Below are positions 54,797-63,924 of a stretch of DNA of 64,000 nt, one piece after another. The notes under the pieces are model-generated. The model made no database searches and was not told the origin of the DNA. It saw only the letters and a program-made list of their open reading frames with translations. The stretch is from the NCBI RefSeq assembly GCF_000702945.1, contig NZ_JNLE01000003.1:3643501-3707500 (forward strand), in the 5' to 3' direction. Every line of letters begins with the position of its first letter. The first letter of the stretch is position 1. The translations under genes were made by a program, and so were the position numbers. This stretch comes from Clostridium sp. KNHs205 (lineage in GTDB: Bacteria; Bacillota; Clostridia; Lachnospirales; Lachnospiraceae).

Positions 54797-56680
54797 ATGA
54801 AAAAACTGGCTTTATCAGATGAAATTCTAATGACCATAGACAAGCCTGCCAGATACATCGGCAATGAAACGAATATGGTCATAAAAGATACAAATGCAGT
54901 TGATATCAGATTCTGTATGTGTTTTCCCGATGTATATGAAATTGGAATGTCTCACTTGGGAATACAGATTCTATACGATATGTTTAACCGCAGGGAAGAT
55001 ACTTATTGCGAAAGAGTATACTCACCCTGGCCCGATCTGGACAAGATAATGAGAGAGAAGAAGATCCCTCTGTTTGCCTTGGAATCACAGGAGCCCATAA
55101 AGAAATTTGATTTTCTGGGTATAACTCTTCAATATGAAATGTGTTATACCAATGTTCTGCAGATTCTGGATCTGTCCGGTATACCTTTGCTGGCAAAAGA
55201 CAGAACCGAAGAGGATCCTTTTGTATTAGGCGGAGGCCCCTGCACTTATAATCCGGAGCCTCTAGCGGATTTCTTTGATTTCTTTTATATCGGTGAGGGT
55301 GAGACTGTTTATGACCAGCTCTTAGACCTTTACAAGGAGCACAAGCAACAGGGAGGAAGCCGTAAGGAGTACCTGGAGAAGGTTGCACAAATTGACGGAA
55401 TCTATGTCCCCTCCTTGTATGATGTAACTTACAAGGAAGACGGGACCATTGAAAGCTTTCGGAAAAATAATGACCATGCAAAAGATAAGATCAAAAAGCA
55501 GGTCGAAATGAAACTCGAGAACACCTATTATCCCAAGAAACCTTTGGTTCCCTATATCAGAGCTACCCAGGACAGGGTGGTACTGGAGATCCAAAGAGGT
55601 TGTATCAGAGGCTGCCGTTTCTGCCAGGCCGGTATGGTGTATCGTCCGGTTAGAGAACGAAGTATGGACTTCTTAAAAGAGTATGCAACGGAAATGCTCA
55701 AAGCTACCGGTCATGAAGAGATTTCCTTAAGTTCCTTAAGCTCCAGCGACTTTTCAGGCTTACAGGAACTGGTATATTTCCTGATTGAAGAATGTGGTAA
55801 ACAGAAAGTTAACATATCCTTGCCTTCTCTTCGTATTGATGCCTTTGCTTTGGATGTTATGAGCAAAGTCCAGGATGTTAAGAAAAGCTCTCTGACCTTT
55901 GCTCCGGAAGCCGGTTCCCAGAGACTTAGAGATGTTATCAATAAAGGACTTACAGAAGAAACCATACTAAATGGTGCAATGGAAGCCTTTAAAGGTGGCT
56001 GGAACAGAGTAAAGTTGTATTTTATGCTTGGCCTGCCCACGGAAAATGAAGAGGATATTGAAGGAATTGCTATTCTTTCCGATAAGATTGCAAGAGAATA
56101 CTACACCCTTCCAAAGGATCAGAGAAACGGAAAGATTGGCATTACTGCCAGTACTTCTTTCTTTGTGCCAAAACCCTTTACTCCCTTTCAGTGGTCAAGA
56201 ATGGATACTGCAAAGGAATACTTAAACAAACAGCATTTCCTCCGTTCCAAGTTCAATGAACAATTAAACAAGAAAAGTATCAAATATAATTGGCATGAAG
56301 CAGAATTAAGCGTTTTAGAAGGTGTATTTGCCAGAGGTGACAGAAGGGTCGGACAGGCTTTACTGGCAGCTTATAAGGAAGGCTGTCTCTTTGATTCCTG
56401 GTCAGAATTCTATGACAACGATAAATGGGAAAAAGCCATTGCTGCTACTGGTATTGACATAGATTTCTATACCTGCAGGGAAAGAGAAATAGATGAAATA
56501 CTGCCCTGGGATTTTATTGATGCCGGTATTACAAAGGCATTCCTCGCCAGAGAGTACAAACAGGCGAAAGAAGCAAAGCTTACTCCCAACTGTAAAATGG
56601 CTTGTTCCGCTTGCGGAGCTACAGTATTTGGCGGCGGTATCTGCTTTGAAACAAGAGAGCAGGAGGTAAGTGCAGAATGA
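54797..56680 (+). CDS. B12-binding radical SAM protein (TIGR03960)
   Basis: 627 residues from ATG 54797 (GGAG 7 bp upstream). The frame is open for 83 more codons upstream, but the family begins KLALSDEILMTIDKPARYIG, as here. A B12-binding-like N-terminal region (about 30-190; FPDVYEIGMSHLGIQILYDM) precedes the radical SAM core with the cluster motif GCIRGCRFCQAG (C-x3-C-x2-C) and LSSLSSSDFSGL. The C-terminus has a CxxC pair (ACSACG). The reaction is not established. The next gene overlaps by 4 bp, the usual TIGR03936 partner. Confidence 0.92.
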   Translation: MKKLALSDEILMTIDKPARYIGNETNMVIKDTNAVDIRFCMCFPDVYEIGMSHLGIQILYDMFNRREDTYCERVYSPWPDLDKIMREKKIPLFALESQEPIKKFDFLGITLQYEMCYTNVLQILDLSGIPLLAKDRTEEDPFVLGGGPCTYNPEPLADFFDFFYIGEGETVYDQLLDLYKEHKQQGGSRKEYLEKVAQIDGIYVPSLYDVTYKEDGTIESFRKNNDHAKDKIKKQVEMKLENTYYPKKPLVPYIRATQDRVVLEIQRGCIRGCRFCQAGMVYRPVRERSMDFLKEYATEMLKATGHEEISLSSLSSSDFSGLQELVYFLIEECGKQKVNISLPSLRIDAFALDVMSKVQDVKKSSLTFAPEAGSQRLRDVINKGLTEETILNGAMEAFKGGWNRVKLYFMLGLPTENEEDIEGIAILSDKIAREYYTLPKDQRNGKIGITASTSFFVPKPFTPFQWSRMDTAKEYLNKQHFLRSKFNEQLNKKSIKYNWHEAELSVLEGVFARGDRRVGQALLAAYKEGCLFDSWSEFYDNDKWEKAIAATGIDIDFYTCREREIDEILPWDFIDAGITKAFLAREYKQAKEAKLTPNCKMACSACGATVFGGGICFETREQEVSAE

Positions 56681-57429
56681 TGGTACGTATGAAATTTGTA
56701 AAGACAGGTCCCGTAAAATTCATCGGGCATCTGGATATCATGAGATTTTTTCAAAAAGCTGTAAGAAGAGCAGAACTTGATGTTGAATATTCACAGGGCT
56801 TTAATCCTCATCAGATTATGTCCTTTGCTTCTCCTCTTGGAGTAGGACTGACCAGCCAGTCAGAGTACGTAGATGTATCCTTTAATACTCTTGAGGAGAA
56901 ATCCGTGGTATTGGACAAATTAAATGCAGCCATGAACGAGTTTATTAAAGTAACAGATATGGTTATGCTGCCGGAAGGCTTTAAAAATGCAATGGCAAGT
57001 GTTGCAGCTGCAGATTATCTGGTATCCTTAAAGGACGGTTATGATTTCCTGTCAGCGGAAGAATTCAGGCAGAAATTCACAGAGTTCATGGCAAAAGAAG
57101 AAATCGTAATACTCAAAAAAACAAAGAAAAGTGAAATTGAAACGGATATAAGACCTTTTATTTATTCCTATAGTTATACCCCTCAGGAATTCTTTGTAAA
57201 TCATTCTGATACTAATGATCTGGCGGAAAGTTATGATAACGGTATTAAGGTATATCTTAAACTATCCTCCGGCAGTGTTAATAACCTTAAACCGGAACTG
57301 ATTTTTGAAGCCTTTGCAGCCTTTGCCGGAATTGAATTCAATGAATATGCTTTCCAGATTCACCGTTATGAATTGTACCAGGAAAGTGCTTCAGAAGAAA
57401 AATCCTTCGTACCCTTATCAGAGGTGTAA
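56677..57429 (+). CDS. TIGR03936/DUF2344 radical-SAM-linked protein
   Basis: 250 residues; the start overlaps the previous stop (ATGA). Family start: RMKFVKTGPVKFIGHLDIMR, FFQKAVRRAELDVEYSQGFN, PHQIMSFASPLGVGL. It is almost always encoded after the TIGR03960 protein, and the two probably act together. RNase E/G begins 1 bp after its stop, a common arrangement in Clostridia that hints at an RNA-modification or processing role. Confidence 0.92.
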   Translation: MMVRMKFVKTGPVKFIGHLDIMRFFQKAVRRAELDVEYSQGFNPHQIMSFASPLGVGLTSQSEYVDVSFNTLEEKSVVLDKLNAAMNEFIKVTDMVMLPEGFKNAMASVAAADYLVSLKDGYDFLSAEEFRQKFTEFMAKEEIVILKKTKKSEIETDIRPFIYSYSYTPQEFFVNHSDTNDLAESYDNGIKVYLKLSSGSVNNLKPELIFEAFAAFAGIEFNEYAFQIHRYELYQESASEEKSFVPLSEV

Positions 57430-57430
57430 A

Positions 57431-58621
57431 ATGAAACATAAACTTATAATTACCAAGGATGCGGACAGGATTCTCTCTAGTTTACACAATGAGAAAGAGA
57501 TGATTCAGGTTAATGCCTTCAGCATAAAAGAAGACAATATTCTCGGAAACATCTATATTGGTAAGGTGAAGAACATTGTAGCTAATATCGCAGCTGCTTT
57601 TGTAGAGTATGAAAAAGGCAAAATGTGCTACCTTTCATTAGCTGAACTTAAAAATCCTGTATTTATCAATCCGAAGAAAAACAATAAGCTGGTAGTTGAT
57701 GATGAAGTACTGGTTCAAATATCAAAGGCAGATGTAAAGACGAAAGCACCGGTGGCAATTACAAACCTGAACTTTACAGGAAAATATCTGGTACTGACCC
57801 ACGGCAACAATCTTATCGGAATCTCCGGTAAGATTGTTGATGAAAGTGAAAGAAAACGTTTAAAAGCTCTGATGGAAGACTTCAGGCACGAGGAATATGG
57901 CTTTATTATAAGAACAAATGCCGTAAACATTGACGATGAAGTCTTAAGACTGGAGGCTCAGACACTTATTAAGCTCTATGGTGAAACCTTAGAGCATGCC
58001 AGATATAAGACTCCTTTCTCTTTGATCCATAAGACCTTACCCGGTTATCTTTGTGATATACGGGACGGATTATCAGAAACTCTGACAGAGATTATTACCG
58101 ATGATAAGAATCTATATGAGGAAATATCCGGTTATCTGAAGCATTATCAGAAAGAAGACAGCTCAAAGCTTAAGTTTTATGAGGATCCCCTGTTATCTTT
58201 AAAGAAGCTATACAGTATTGATTCAGGGCTTGAGAATGCCCTGAAGAAAAAGGTATGGTTAAAATCCGGGGGTACAATAATTATTGAGCCTACAGAAGCT
58301 TTAACCGTCATAGATGTAAATACAGGGAAAGCAATTTATGGTAAAAGGCAGGTACAGGAAACCTTTTTGAAATTGAACCTGGAAGCAGCGGAGGAAATTG
58401 CAAAACAGATCAGGCTCCGTAATCTTTCAGGAATTATCATAGTGGACTTTATTGATATGGAGGATAAAAGTGCTAAGAGTAATTTAATGCATGCTTTTGC
58501 CGAATATCTGAAGAAAGATCCGGTAAAAACTGTGTTAGTCGACATGACAGCTCTTAATCTGGTGGAAGTGACAAGAAAGAAGGTGCGCAAACCTCTTTAT
58601 GAACAAATCAGGGAAGAATAA
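57431..58621 (+). CDS. rng: Ribonuclease E/G family protein, short form
   Basis: 396 residues from ATG 57431 (GAGGTGT upstream; the longer frame overlaps the previous gene). S1-like start NILGNIYIGKVKNIVANIAA, AAFVEYEKGKMCYLSLAE; the RNase core has KSGGTIIIEPTEALTVIDVN and IIIVDFIDMEDK with the two metal-binding Asp residues. It ends at VEVTRKKVRKPLYEQIREE, just where the family normally continues to the CPxC zinc-link, so that link is missing. It should process structured RNAs in the cytoplasm. The next gene overlaps by 23 bp. Confidence 0.9.
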   Translation: MKHKLIITKDADRILSSLHNEKEMIQVNAFSIKEDNILGNIYIGKVKNIVANIAAAFVEYEKGKMCYLSLAELKNPVFINPKKNNKLVVDDEVLVQISKADVKTKAPVAITNLNFTGKYLVLTHGNNLIGISGKIVDESERKRLKALMEDFRHEEYGFIIRTNAVNIDDEVLRLEAQTLIKLYGETLEHARYKTPFSLIHKTLPGYLCDIRDGLSETLTEIITDDKNLYEEISGYLKHYQKEDSSKLKFYEDPLLSLKKLYSIDSGLENALKKKVWLKSGGTIIIEPTEALTVIDVNTGKAIYGKRQVQETFLKLNLEAAEEIAKQIRLRNLSGIIIVDFIDMEDKSAKSNLMHAFAEYLKKDPVKTVLVDMTALNLVEVTRKKVRKPLYEQIREE

Positions 58622-59081
58622 AACAAATGCTGTAAGACTGTTAGAACAAGCCGGTATACCATATGAAACCTATGAATATAAGCCTGATGAGAATAATTTA
58701 TCCGGCGAACATGTAGCTGCCCAGCTGGGTGTTCCTCCGGAACAGGTCTTTAAGACTCTGGTGGCGAAGGGAAAAGCAGAGATATATGTATTCTGCATTC
58801 CGGTAAAAGAGGAACTTAATTTGAAAAAAGCTGCCCTTATAACCGGTGAGAAGAAGATAGAAATGGTCCCTCAAAAGGACCTTCTGGGATTGACCGGTTA
58901 TATAAGAGGCGGTTGTTCACCTGTTGGTATGAAGAAGAAATACCAGACCTTTATGGATGAAACCGCACAGCTATTCGATGCTGTGATTGTCAGTGCGGGA
59001 GTAAGAGGATGCCAGATGGTTGTAGAACCCTTTGTTTTGATGGAATTTATACAAGGAACTTTTGCAGATCTTACAGATTAA
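58599..59081 (+). CDS. ybaK: YbaK/EbsC-type Cys-tRNA(Pro) deacylase
   Basis: 160 residues; ATG 58599 lies inside the end of the RNase gene. Signature: VFKTLVAKGK with the catalytic Lys region, VFCIPVKEELNLKKAALITG, GYIRGGCSPVGMKKKY and GVRGCQMVVEPFVLMEFI. It hydrolyses Cys-tRNA(Pro) mischarged by ProRS. Overlap with rng indicates coupled translation at the end of a four-gene operon from 54797. Confidence 0.92.
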   Translation: MNKSGKNKTNAVRLLEQAGIPYETYEYKPDENNLSGEHVAAQLGVPPEQVFKTLVAKGKAEIYVFCIPVKEELNLKKAALITGEKKIEMVPQKDLLGLTGYIRGGCSPVGMKKKYQTFMDETAQLFDAVIVSAGVRGCQMVVEPFVLMEFIQGTFADLTD

Positions 59082-59186
59082 TACAGATAGGAACAGGAAT
59101 CTATACTTTAATGTATATATATGAATACATTAACCTTTGCTAAACTTTATAATAATATCTAAGATAATTTTGTTGTTTCTTTTTTG

Positions 59187-59226
59187 CAGGTGTAATAATG
59201 CTCATATAAGTGCATTTTTACACCTG
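59187..59226. repeat. Inverted repeat after ybaK
   Basis: CAGGTGTAATAATGC pairs with GCATTTTTACACCTG with one mismatch. No T run follows, so it is not a typical intrinsic terminator; it may still stabilise a 3' end. Confidence 0.5.
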
Positions 59227-59287
59227 TAAACGGTTAAGAAACTAATTTCAACTTATAATTTCTATTTGTTTATCAGGAAAGGTGCAT

Positions 59288-59551
59288 ATGAATAAGAATC
59301 CAGGTATAATAATAATGTATATAGCTTTTTTCTTATTAATTATTTGCATAATTTATATGATATTCCGTTTACGATATTTCTATCTTCATGAACATTTTAA
59401 GTGTCCGGTTTGCTATCATGAATTCAAGCCATCTTTACTGAAAATGCTCCTATCTCAGAATGCTGTAGAGGGTAAGATCATAAGGTGTCCTAATTGCAAA
59501 AAAGTAAAATATATGGAGCCTCAAAAAGACTTTAAGGGTAAAATATTTTAA
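59288..59551 (+). CDS. Small membrane zinc-ribbon protein
   Basis: 87 residues from ATG 59288, AGGAAAGG 5 bp upstream (a GTG at 59282 is inside that site). One membrane helix (about 8-26) is followed by a cytoplasmic C-terminal CPVC ... CPNC zinc ribbon with EFKPSLLKMLL between. No family recognised. Confidence 0.65.
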   Translation: MNKNPGIIIMYIAFFLLIICIIYMIFRLRYFYLHEHFKCPVCYHEFKPSLLKMLLSQNAVEGKIIRCPNCKKVKYMEPQKDFKGKIF

Positions 59552-59606
59552 TTACCAGTGGCTGGGGCTGCATTGTCATAATAAATATATCAAAGGAGCA
59601 TGTAAT

Positions 59607-60959
59607 ATGTCTTATCATCCTAAGAAACTGCTGCTGTCATCATTCATACTAATATTTATATTATTATCTCTTATGGGTACTGCCTGTAGCAGTAACAGGC
59701 CAATCCCCATCGAATCAGGTACGGACCTCTCCATGTATATAACTACTGATATTCATTACATAGCAGATTCGGTACATGATAACGGCAGTGCCTTTCAGAA
59801 ATACTGGAAGACCGGAGATGGAAGACAATTAAATTACATAGACGAAATAGTCAGTGCCTTTGGAAGTGAAGTGGAAAAAGAAAAACCCGATATACTTATA
59901 GTAAGCGGGGATCTGACTACCAACGGTGAGAAGGAAAGTCATTTGGCACTTGCAGAGAAATTTAAGGAAATAGAAGAAGCTTCCGGAACAAGCATCTATG
60001 TAATACCCGGAAACCACGATATCTCAAATCCCTGGGCAAGAGGTTTTAGTGAAGATAAGAAATTTAAAGTACCTTCGGTGGATTCCTCGGAGTTCAAAGA
60101 CATCTATAAAGATTTCGGTTTCGGTGAGGCAATTTCAAGAGATAATTATTCACTTAGTTATCTCGCCGCCCCTTCGGAGGATGTATGGCTGCTGATGCTG
60201 GATACCTGTGAGTATTATCTGAATGATAAGACCAACACTCCCGTTACCAACGGAGAGCTGGGTGAAGATACCTTAAAGTGGATTGAAAAGTGCAGTAAGC
60301 TGGCAAAAGAGAAAAATGCACGTATTGTGACGGTTATGCATCATAATCTTTATAATCACAGTTCCAGAATACACTATGGATTTACCCTTGATAACCACAT
60401 AAATGTTGAAAATACCTTCAGAGATAATGGACTTAATCTGGTTTTTAGCGGACATTTACATATTCAGGATATTAAATTCAACGGGGAGGAAGAGAACAGG
60501 ATATATGATATTGCTTCCAGCTCTATGGTAATGTATCCATTTCAATACGGTGTTTTAAATTATTCACCGGAACGCGGTTTTGATTACAGAACGGATAGAG
60601 TTGATGTTGAGGGCTGGGCCAGGGAAAATGGAAAAACAGATGAAAATCTTCTTAATTTCTCTGCATACTCAGAAGACTTCTTTACCAATGCTTCTTTTAC
60701 GAAAGCCTATAATGTCGTAGCTGAGACCGGCTTGTATACAGTGATTGAAGCCGGATATATGGCGGAAACAATGAAATTATTAAATCTGAATTATTTCAGG
60801 GGAACCACAGGACTTATAAAGGAGCAGATTGAGAATTCCAGAGGATATAAATTGTGGATTGCTGCCGATCAGGTAGAAGCACTGGAAACCATGAGAGCAT
60901 ATATTCTTAGTATGATTCCTCACAATGATATTGATAATAATAAAATGCATATCAAATAG
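59607..60959 (+). CDS. Metallophosphoesterase lipoprotein
   Basis: 450 residues. A lipoprotein signal ends at Cys27 in LMGTACSSN. The calcineurin-like phosphoesterase core has TTDIHYIADS, VSGDLTTNGEKESH, VIPGNHDISNPWARG, MHHNLYNHSS and FSGHLHIQDI. A C-terminal helical domain (about 330-450) is unassigned. It should be tethered outside the membrane and release phosphate from an extracellular ester; the substrate is unknown. AAAGGAG precedes the ATG. Confidence 0.88.
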   Translation: MSYHPKKLLLSSFILIFILLSLMGTACSSNRPIPIESGTDLSMYITTDIHYIADSVHDNGSAFQKYWKTGDGRQLNYIDEIVSAFGSEVEKEKPDILIVSGDLTTNGEKESHLALAEKFKEIEEASGTSIYVIPGNHDISNPWARGFSEDKKFKVPSVDSSEFKDIYKDFGFGEAISRDNYSLSYLAAPSEDVWLLMLDTCEYYLNDKTNTPVTNGELGEDTLKWIEKCSKLAKEKNARIVTVMHHNLYNHSSRIHYGFTLDNHINVENTFRDNGLNLVFSGHLHIQDIKFNGEEENRIYDIASSSMVMYPFQYGVLNYSPERGFDYRTDRVDVEGWARENGKTDENLLNFSAYSEDFFTNASFTKAYNVVAETGLYTVIEAGYMAETMKLLNLNYFRGTTGLIKEQIENSRGYKLWIAADQVEALETMRAYILSMIPHNDIDNNKMHIK

Positions 60960-60962
60960 TAC

Positions 60963-60991
60963 TTGACCTTTCTAAGAACCAGTGTTATGAT
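60963..60991 (+). promoter_or_regulatory. Promoter of the leuS T-box transcript
   Basis: TTGACC (60963-60968), 17-bp spacer, TATGAT (60986-60991). Confidence 0.75.
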
Positions 60992-61009
60992 GTGTCAATA
61001 AAAAAGCAA

Positions 61010-61350
61010 ATACGTTGAGAAGGATTATTAACCATAGTATAATTACCAGAGACTTGTTGGAGGGTGCGAAACAAGAATTAGAGCATGGTGAACTCACCTT
61101 GGAGTAGCTGACTGAACGATTTAGTAGGTTAAGCCGGAAGCCCACCGTTAGAGGGGATAGATATAGAGCTTTATTGGTATCGATTATTAAGAGTGGTATA
61201 ACAGTTAACTTCTGTCTCTTTTTTGAGATAGAAGTTTTTTTATTTCTTAACCAATAAACCTGTATCAAATTGAGTGCATGCAGCTGCATGAATTAGAGTG
61301 GTACCGCGAAAGTCTCCCTTCGTCTCTGAAATGAGAAAGGGAGACTTTAT
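61010..61350 (+). promoter_or_regulatory. T-box leader, leucine-specific, upstream of leuS
   Basis: The conserved T-box AGAGTGGTACCGCG lies at 61295-61308 with the tRNA-end-pairing TGGT at 61299-61302. A terminator stem AGTCTCCCTT (61311-61320) / AAGGGAGACT (61337-61346) with a TTTATT tail follows. Stem I spans about 61013-61145; its loop has GAACTCA, giving the specifier CTC (Leu) at 61093-61095. Uncharged tRNA-Leu should open the terminator and allow leuS transcription. The leader also holds an extra terminator-like hairpin (61207-61241). Confidence 0.92.
61207..61241 (+). terminator. Extra intrinsic-terminator-like hairpin inside the T-box leader
   Basis: AACTTCTGTCTC (61207-61218) pairs with GAGATAGAAGTT (61225-61236) in a 12-bp stem with one G-U pair and a T6 loop, followed by TTTTTATTTCTT. 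It lies 50-90 nt before the T-box sequence. Confidence 0.75.
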
Positions 61351-61396
61351 TCATTTATAGGGAAAACCTGTGAATGCTTATAGAAAGGAGTTATAA

Positions 61397-63835
61397 ATGG
61401 GTATCGCTTACTCAAAAGAAACTGATGCCAAATGGCAAAGTAACTGGGAAACTTCCGGGTTATATAAATTTAATCCGGAATCTGAAAAGGAAAAATTATA
61501 TTTACTGGAAATGTTCTCATATCCCTCAGGAGCAAAACTTCATTTGGGGCATTGGTGGAACTTCGGCCTTTCTGATATTTGGGGCAGAATGAAACGAATG
61601 CAGGGGTATCAGGTCTTTCATCCCATGGGCTTTGATGCTTTTGGCCTGCCGGCAGAGAATTATGCCATTCAGACGGGAGTTCACCCTAAGATATCAACTG
61701 AAGCCAACATAAAGACCATGGAAAAGCAATTAAGAACCATTGGCGCTACTTATGATTGGGATTATGAAATTAAAACCTGTGAACCAGAGTATTATAAATG
61801 GACTCAATGGATATTTTTACAGCTCTATAAAAGAGGTCTTGCCTATCGCAAAGAGGCTCCGGTAAATTGGTGTCCTGGCTGTAATACTGTTCTGGCTAAT
61901 GAACAGGTTATTAATGGCTCGTGTGAACGTTGCAGCACTAAGGTAGAACAAAAAGAACTGACGCAATGGTTCTTTAAAATTACAGATTACGCAGATGAAC
62001 TCTTAGAGGGGTTGGATTCTCTTAACTGGCCTGCCAAAACAAAGGCTATTCAAAGAAACTGGATTGGCAGAAGCAGCGGAACGGAAGTGAAATTTGCAGT
62101 TGAAGGTTTTGCCGGTATCATCGAGGTGTATACAACCCGTGTAGAAACACTGATGGGAGTAACTTATCTGGTGCTTGCCCCGGAACATCCCCTTGTAAAT
62201 ACAATAACTACCCCCCAGCAGAAAAAGTCTGTAGAGGAATATCAGCAGAGGACAGCATTTTTAACAGAAATAGACAGGACCTCCTTAACAAAAGAGAAGA
62301 CAGGTGAATTTACCGGTGCATATTGTATTCATCCTATTACAGGAGAGAAGCTTCCGGTTTGGATCAGTGACTATGTTATGGGCTCATACGGAACAGGGGC
62401 TGTTATGGCTGTACCGGCTCATGATGAAAGGGATTATGAGTTTGCAGTTAAATATCAGCTGCCAGTTATAGAAGTAATAAAGAGTATTGATAAGGCTCAT
62501 ACTGTAGGGCTGCCCTTTACGGATAAAGGTGTTCTTATTAACAGTGGTGCCTATACCGGACAGGATTCTGATACAGCGAAAGAGGTAATTGCAGAGGAAC
62601 TAATTTCAACAGACAAAGGAAGACGTAAGAAAAATTATCGATTACGTGACTGGCTGGTGTCTAGACAACGGTACTGGGGAGCACCGATACCCATTATATA
62701 CTGCGAAAAATGTGGTATTGTACCGGTTCCTGAAAATGACCTTCCCGTTGAACTGCCTTTTGATGTTGATTTTGTACCAGGCGGCAAATCCCCGTTGGCA
62801 CAGCATGAAGAATTCAAGCATACCACCTGTCCTTGTTGCAAAGGTCCTGCTGTTCGTGAAACAGATACCCTTGACACCTTTGTTTGTTCTTCCTGGTATT
62901 ACTTAAGATATATTGATCCACATAATGTTCAAAACCCCTGGGATATGGGTAAAATGAAACAGCTCATGGCGGTAGATAAATATATAGGCGGAATAGAACA
63001 TGCTGCCATGCATTTACTGTATGCCAGATTTATATATAAAGCATTGAGAGACATGGGATATACAGAAGGGGATGAACCTTTTCTGAATTTGGTGCATCAG
63101 GGGATTATTCTGGGCAGTGATGGTCAGAAGATGAGCAAATCCAAAGGAAATACAGTATCTCCGGATGAATATATAGAACAGTACGGTGCAGATGTCTTCC
63201 GTACGTATCTGGCTTTTGGCTTCTCCTATCTGGAAGGCGGTCCCTGGAGTGATGCTGGAATAAAATCAATTGGAAGTTTCTTTGATAAAATGAACAGGAT
63301 AATTGAATGTTATCTGGAAACTGCCAAGTCAGACAAAGGGGAAGGGGAGTCTGAGCTTGATACTATCCGTCACAGAACAATCAAAGCTGTTACAGAGGAT
63401 GTGGAAAGATTTCAATTTAACACGGCAATAGCCCGTTTAATGGAATTTCGAAATGCCATAGCAGAATATCAAAGGAAAGAAAGCCGCAATACGGTCTTTG
63501 AACTTGATATCCTGACGGATTTCATAAGACTGATATCCCCTTTTGCACCTCATTATTCAGAGGAAATCTGGGAGATACTTGGTAATAAGACGTCAATTTT
63601 TGACAGCAGCTGGCCGGAATATAAAAGGGATAAATTGACCGGCAAGACAATAGAGCTCGTTATTCAGATTAATAGTAAGAACAGATGCAGAATACAGGTT
63701 GAAGCAGATGCTTCGGAAGAGACAATTAAGGATTTGGCACTGAAACGGAAAGAGATTGAACAGGAGATTAGAGATAAAAATATTCTTAAGACAATCTATG
63801 CCAAAGGAAGATTAATCAACTTTGTTGTCAGATAA
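61397..63835 (+). CDS. leuS: Leucyl-tRNA synthetase
   Basis: 812 residues, GAAAGGAG before the ATG. Class I signature PSGAKLHLGHWWNFG (HIGH-type) and GQKMSKSKGNTVSPDEY (KMSKS). A zinc-type insert with CPGCN ... CERC is near 155-180. The CP1 editing domain is present with the TTRVETLMGVTYLVLAPEHP block and PAHDERDYEFA. A C-terminal anticodon-binding and LeuRS-specific end follow. It charges tRNA-Leu and is controlled by the T-box upstream. Confidence 0.98.
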   Translation: MGIAYSKETDAKWQSNWETSGLYKFNPESEKEKLYLLEMFSYPSGAKLHLGHWWNFGLSDIWGRMKRMQGYQVFHPMGFDAFGLPAENYAIQTGVHPKISTEANIKTMEKQLRTIGATYDWDYEIKTCEPEYYKWTQWIFLQLYKRGLAYRKEAPVNWCPGCNTVLANEQVINGSCERCSTKVEQKELTQWFFKITDYADELLEGLDSLNWPAKTKAIQRNWIGRSSGTEVKFAVEGFAGIIEVYTTRVETLMGVTYLVLAPEHPLVNTITTPQQKKSVEEYQQRTAFLTEIDRTSLTKEKTGEFTGAYCIHPITGEKLPVWISDYVMGSYGTGAVMAVPAHDERDYEFAVKYQLPVIEVIKSIDKAHTVGLPFTDKGVLINSGAYTGQDSDTAKEVIAEELISTDKGRRKKNYRLRDWLVSRQRYWGAPIPIIYCEKCGIVPVPENDLPVELPFDVDFVPGGKSPLAQHEEFKHTTCPCCKGPAVRETDTLDTFVCSSWYYLRYIDPHNVQNPWDMGKMKQLMAVDKYIGGIEHAAMHLLYARFIYKALRDMGYTEGDEPFLNLVHQGIILGSDGQKMSKSKGNTVSPDEYIEQYGADVFRTYLAFGFSYLEGGPWSDAGIKSIGSFFDKMNRIIECYLETAKSDKGEGESELDTIRHRTIKAVTEDVERFQFNTAIARLMEFRNAIAEYQRKESRNTVFELDILTDFIRLISPFAPHYSEEIWEILGNKTSIFDSSWPEYKRDKLTGKTIELVIQINSKNRCRIQVEADASEETIKDLALKRKEIEQEIRDKNILKTIYAKGRLINFVVR

Positions 63836-63891
63836 ATAACTGGATAACGGGTGACGCATTTTTACAAAAGAATAAATCGAATATTTTATTA

Positions 63892-63924
63892 AGAATGGCG
63901 CAGTAAAACTGCGCTATTCTTTTA
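63892..63924 (+). terminator. Intrinsic terminator after leuS
   Basis: AGAATGGCGCAG pairs with CTGCGCTATTCT (one G-U pair), loop TAAAA, followed by TTTT. Confidence 0.85.

Noticed and set aside
60972-61289. 105-codon minus-strand frame across the leuS leader
   Set aside because: It lies over the T-box, whose conserved sequence explains the region; no protein family similarity.
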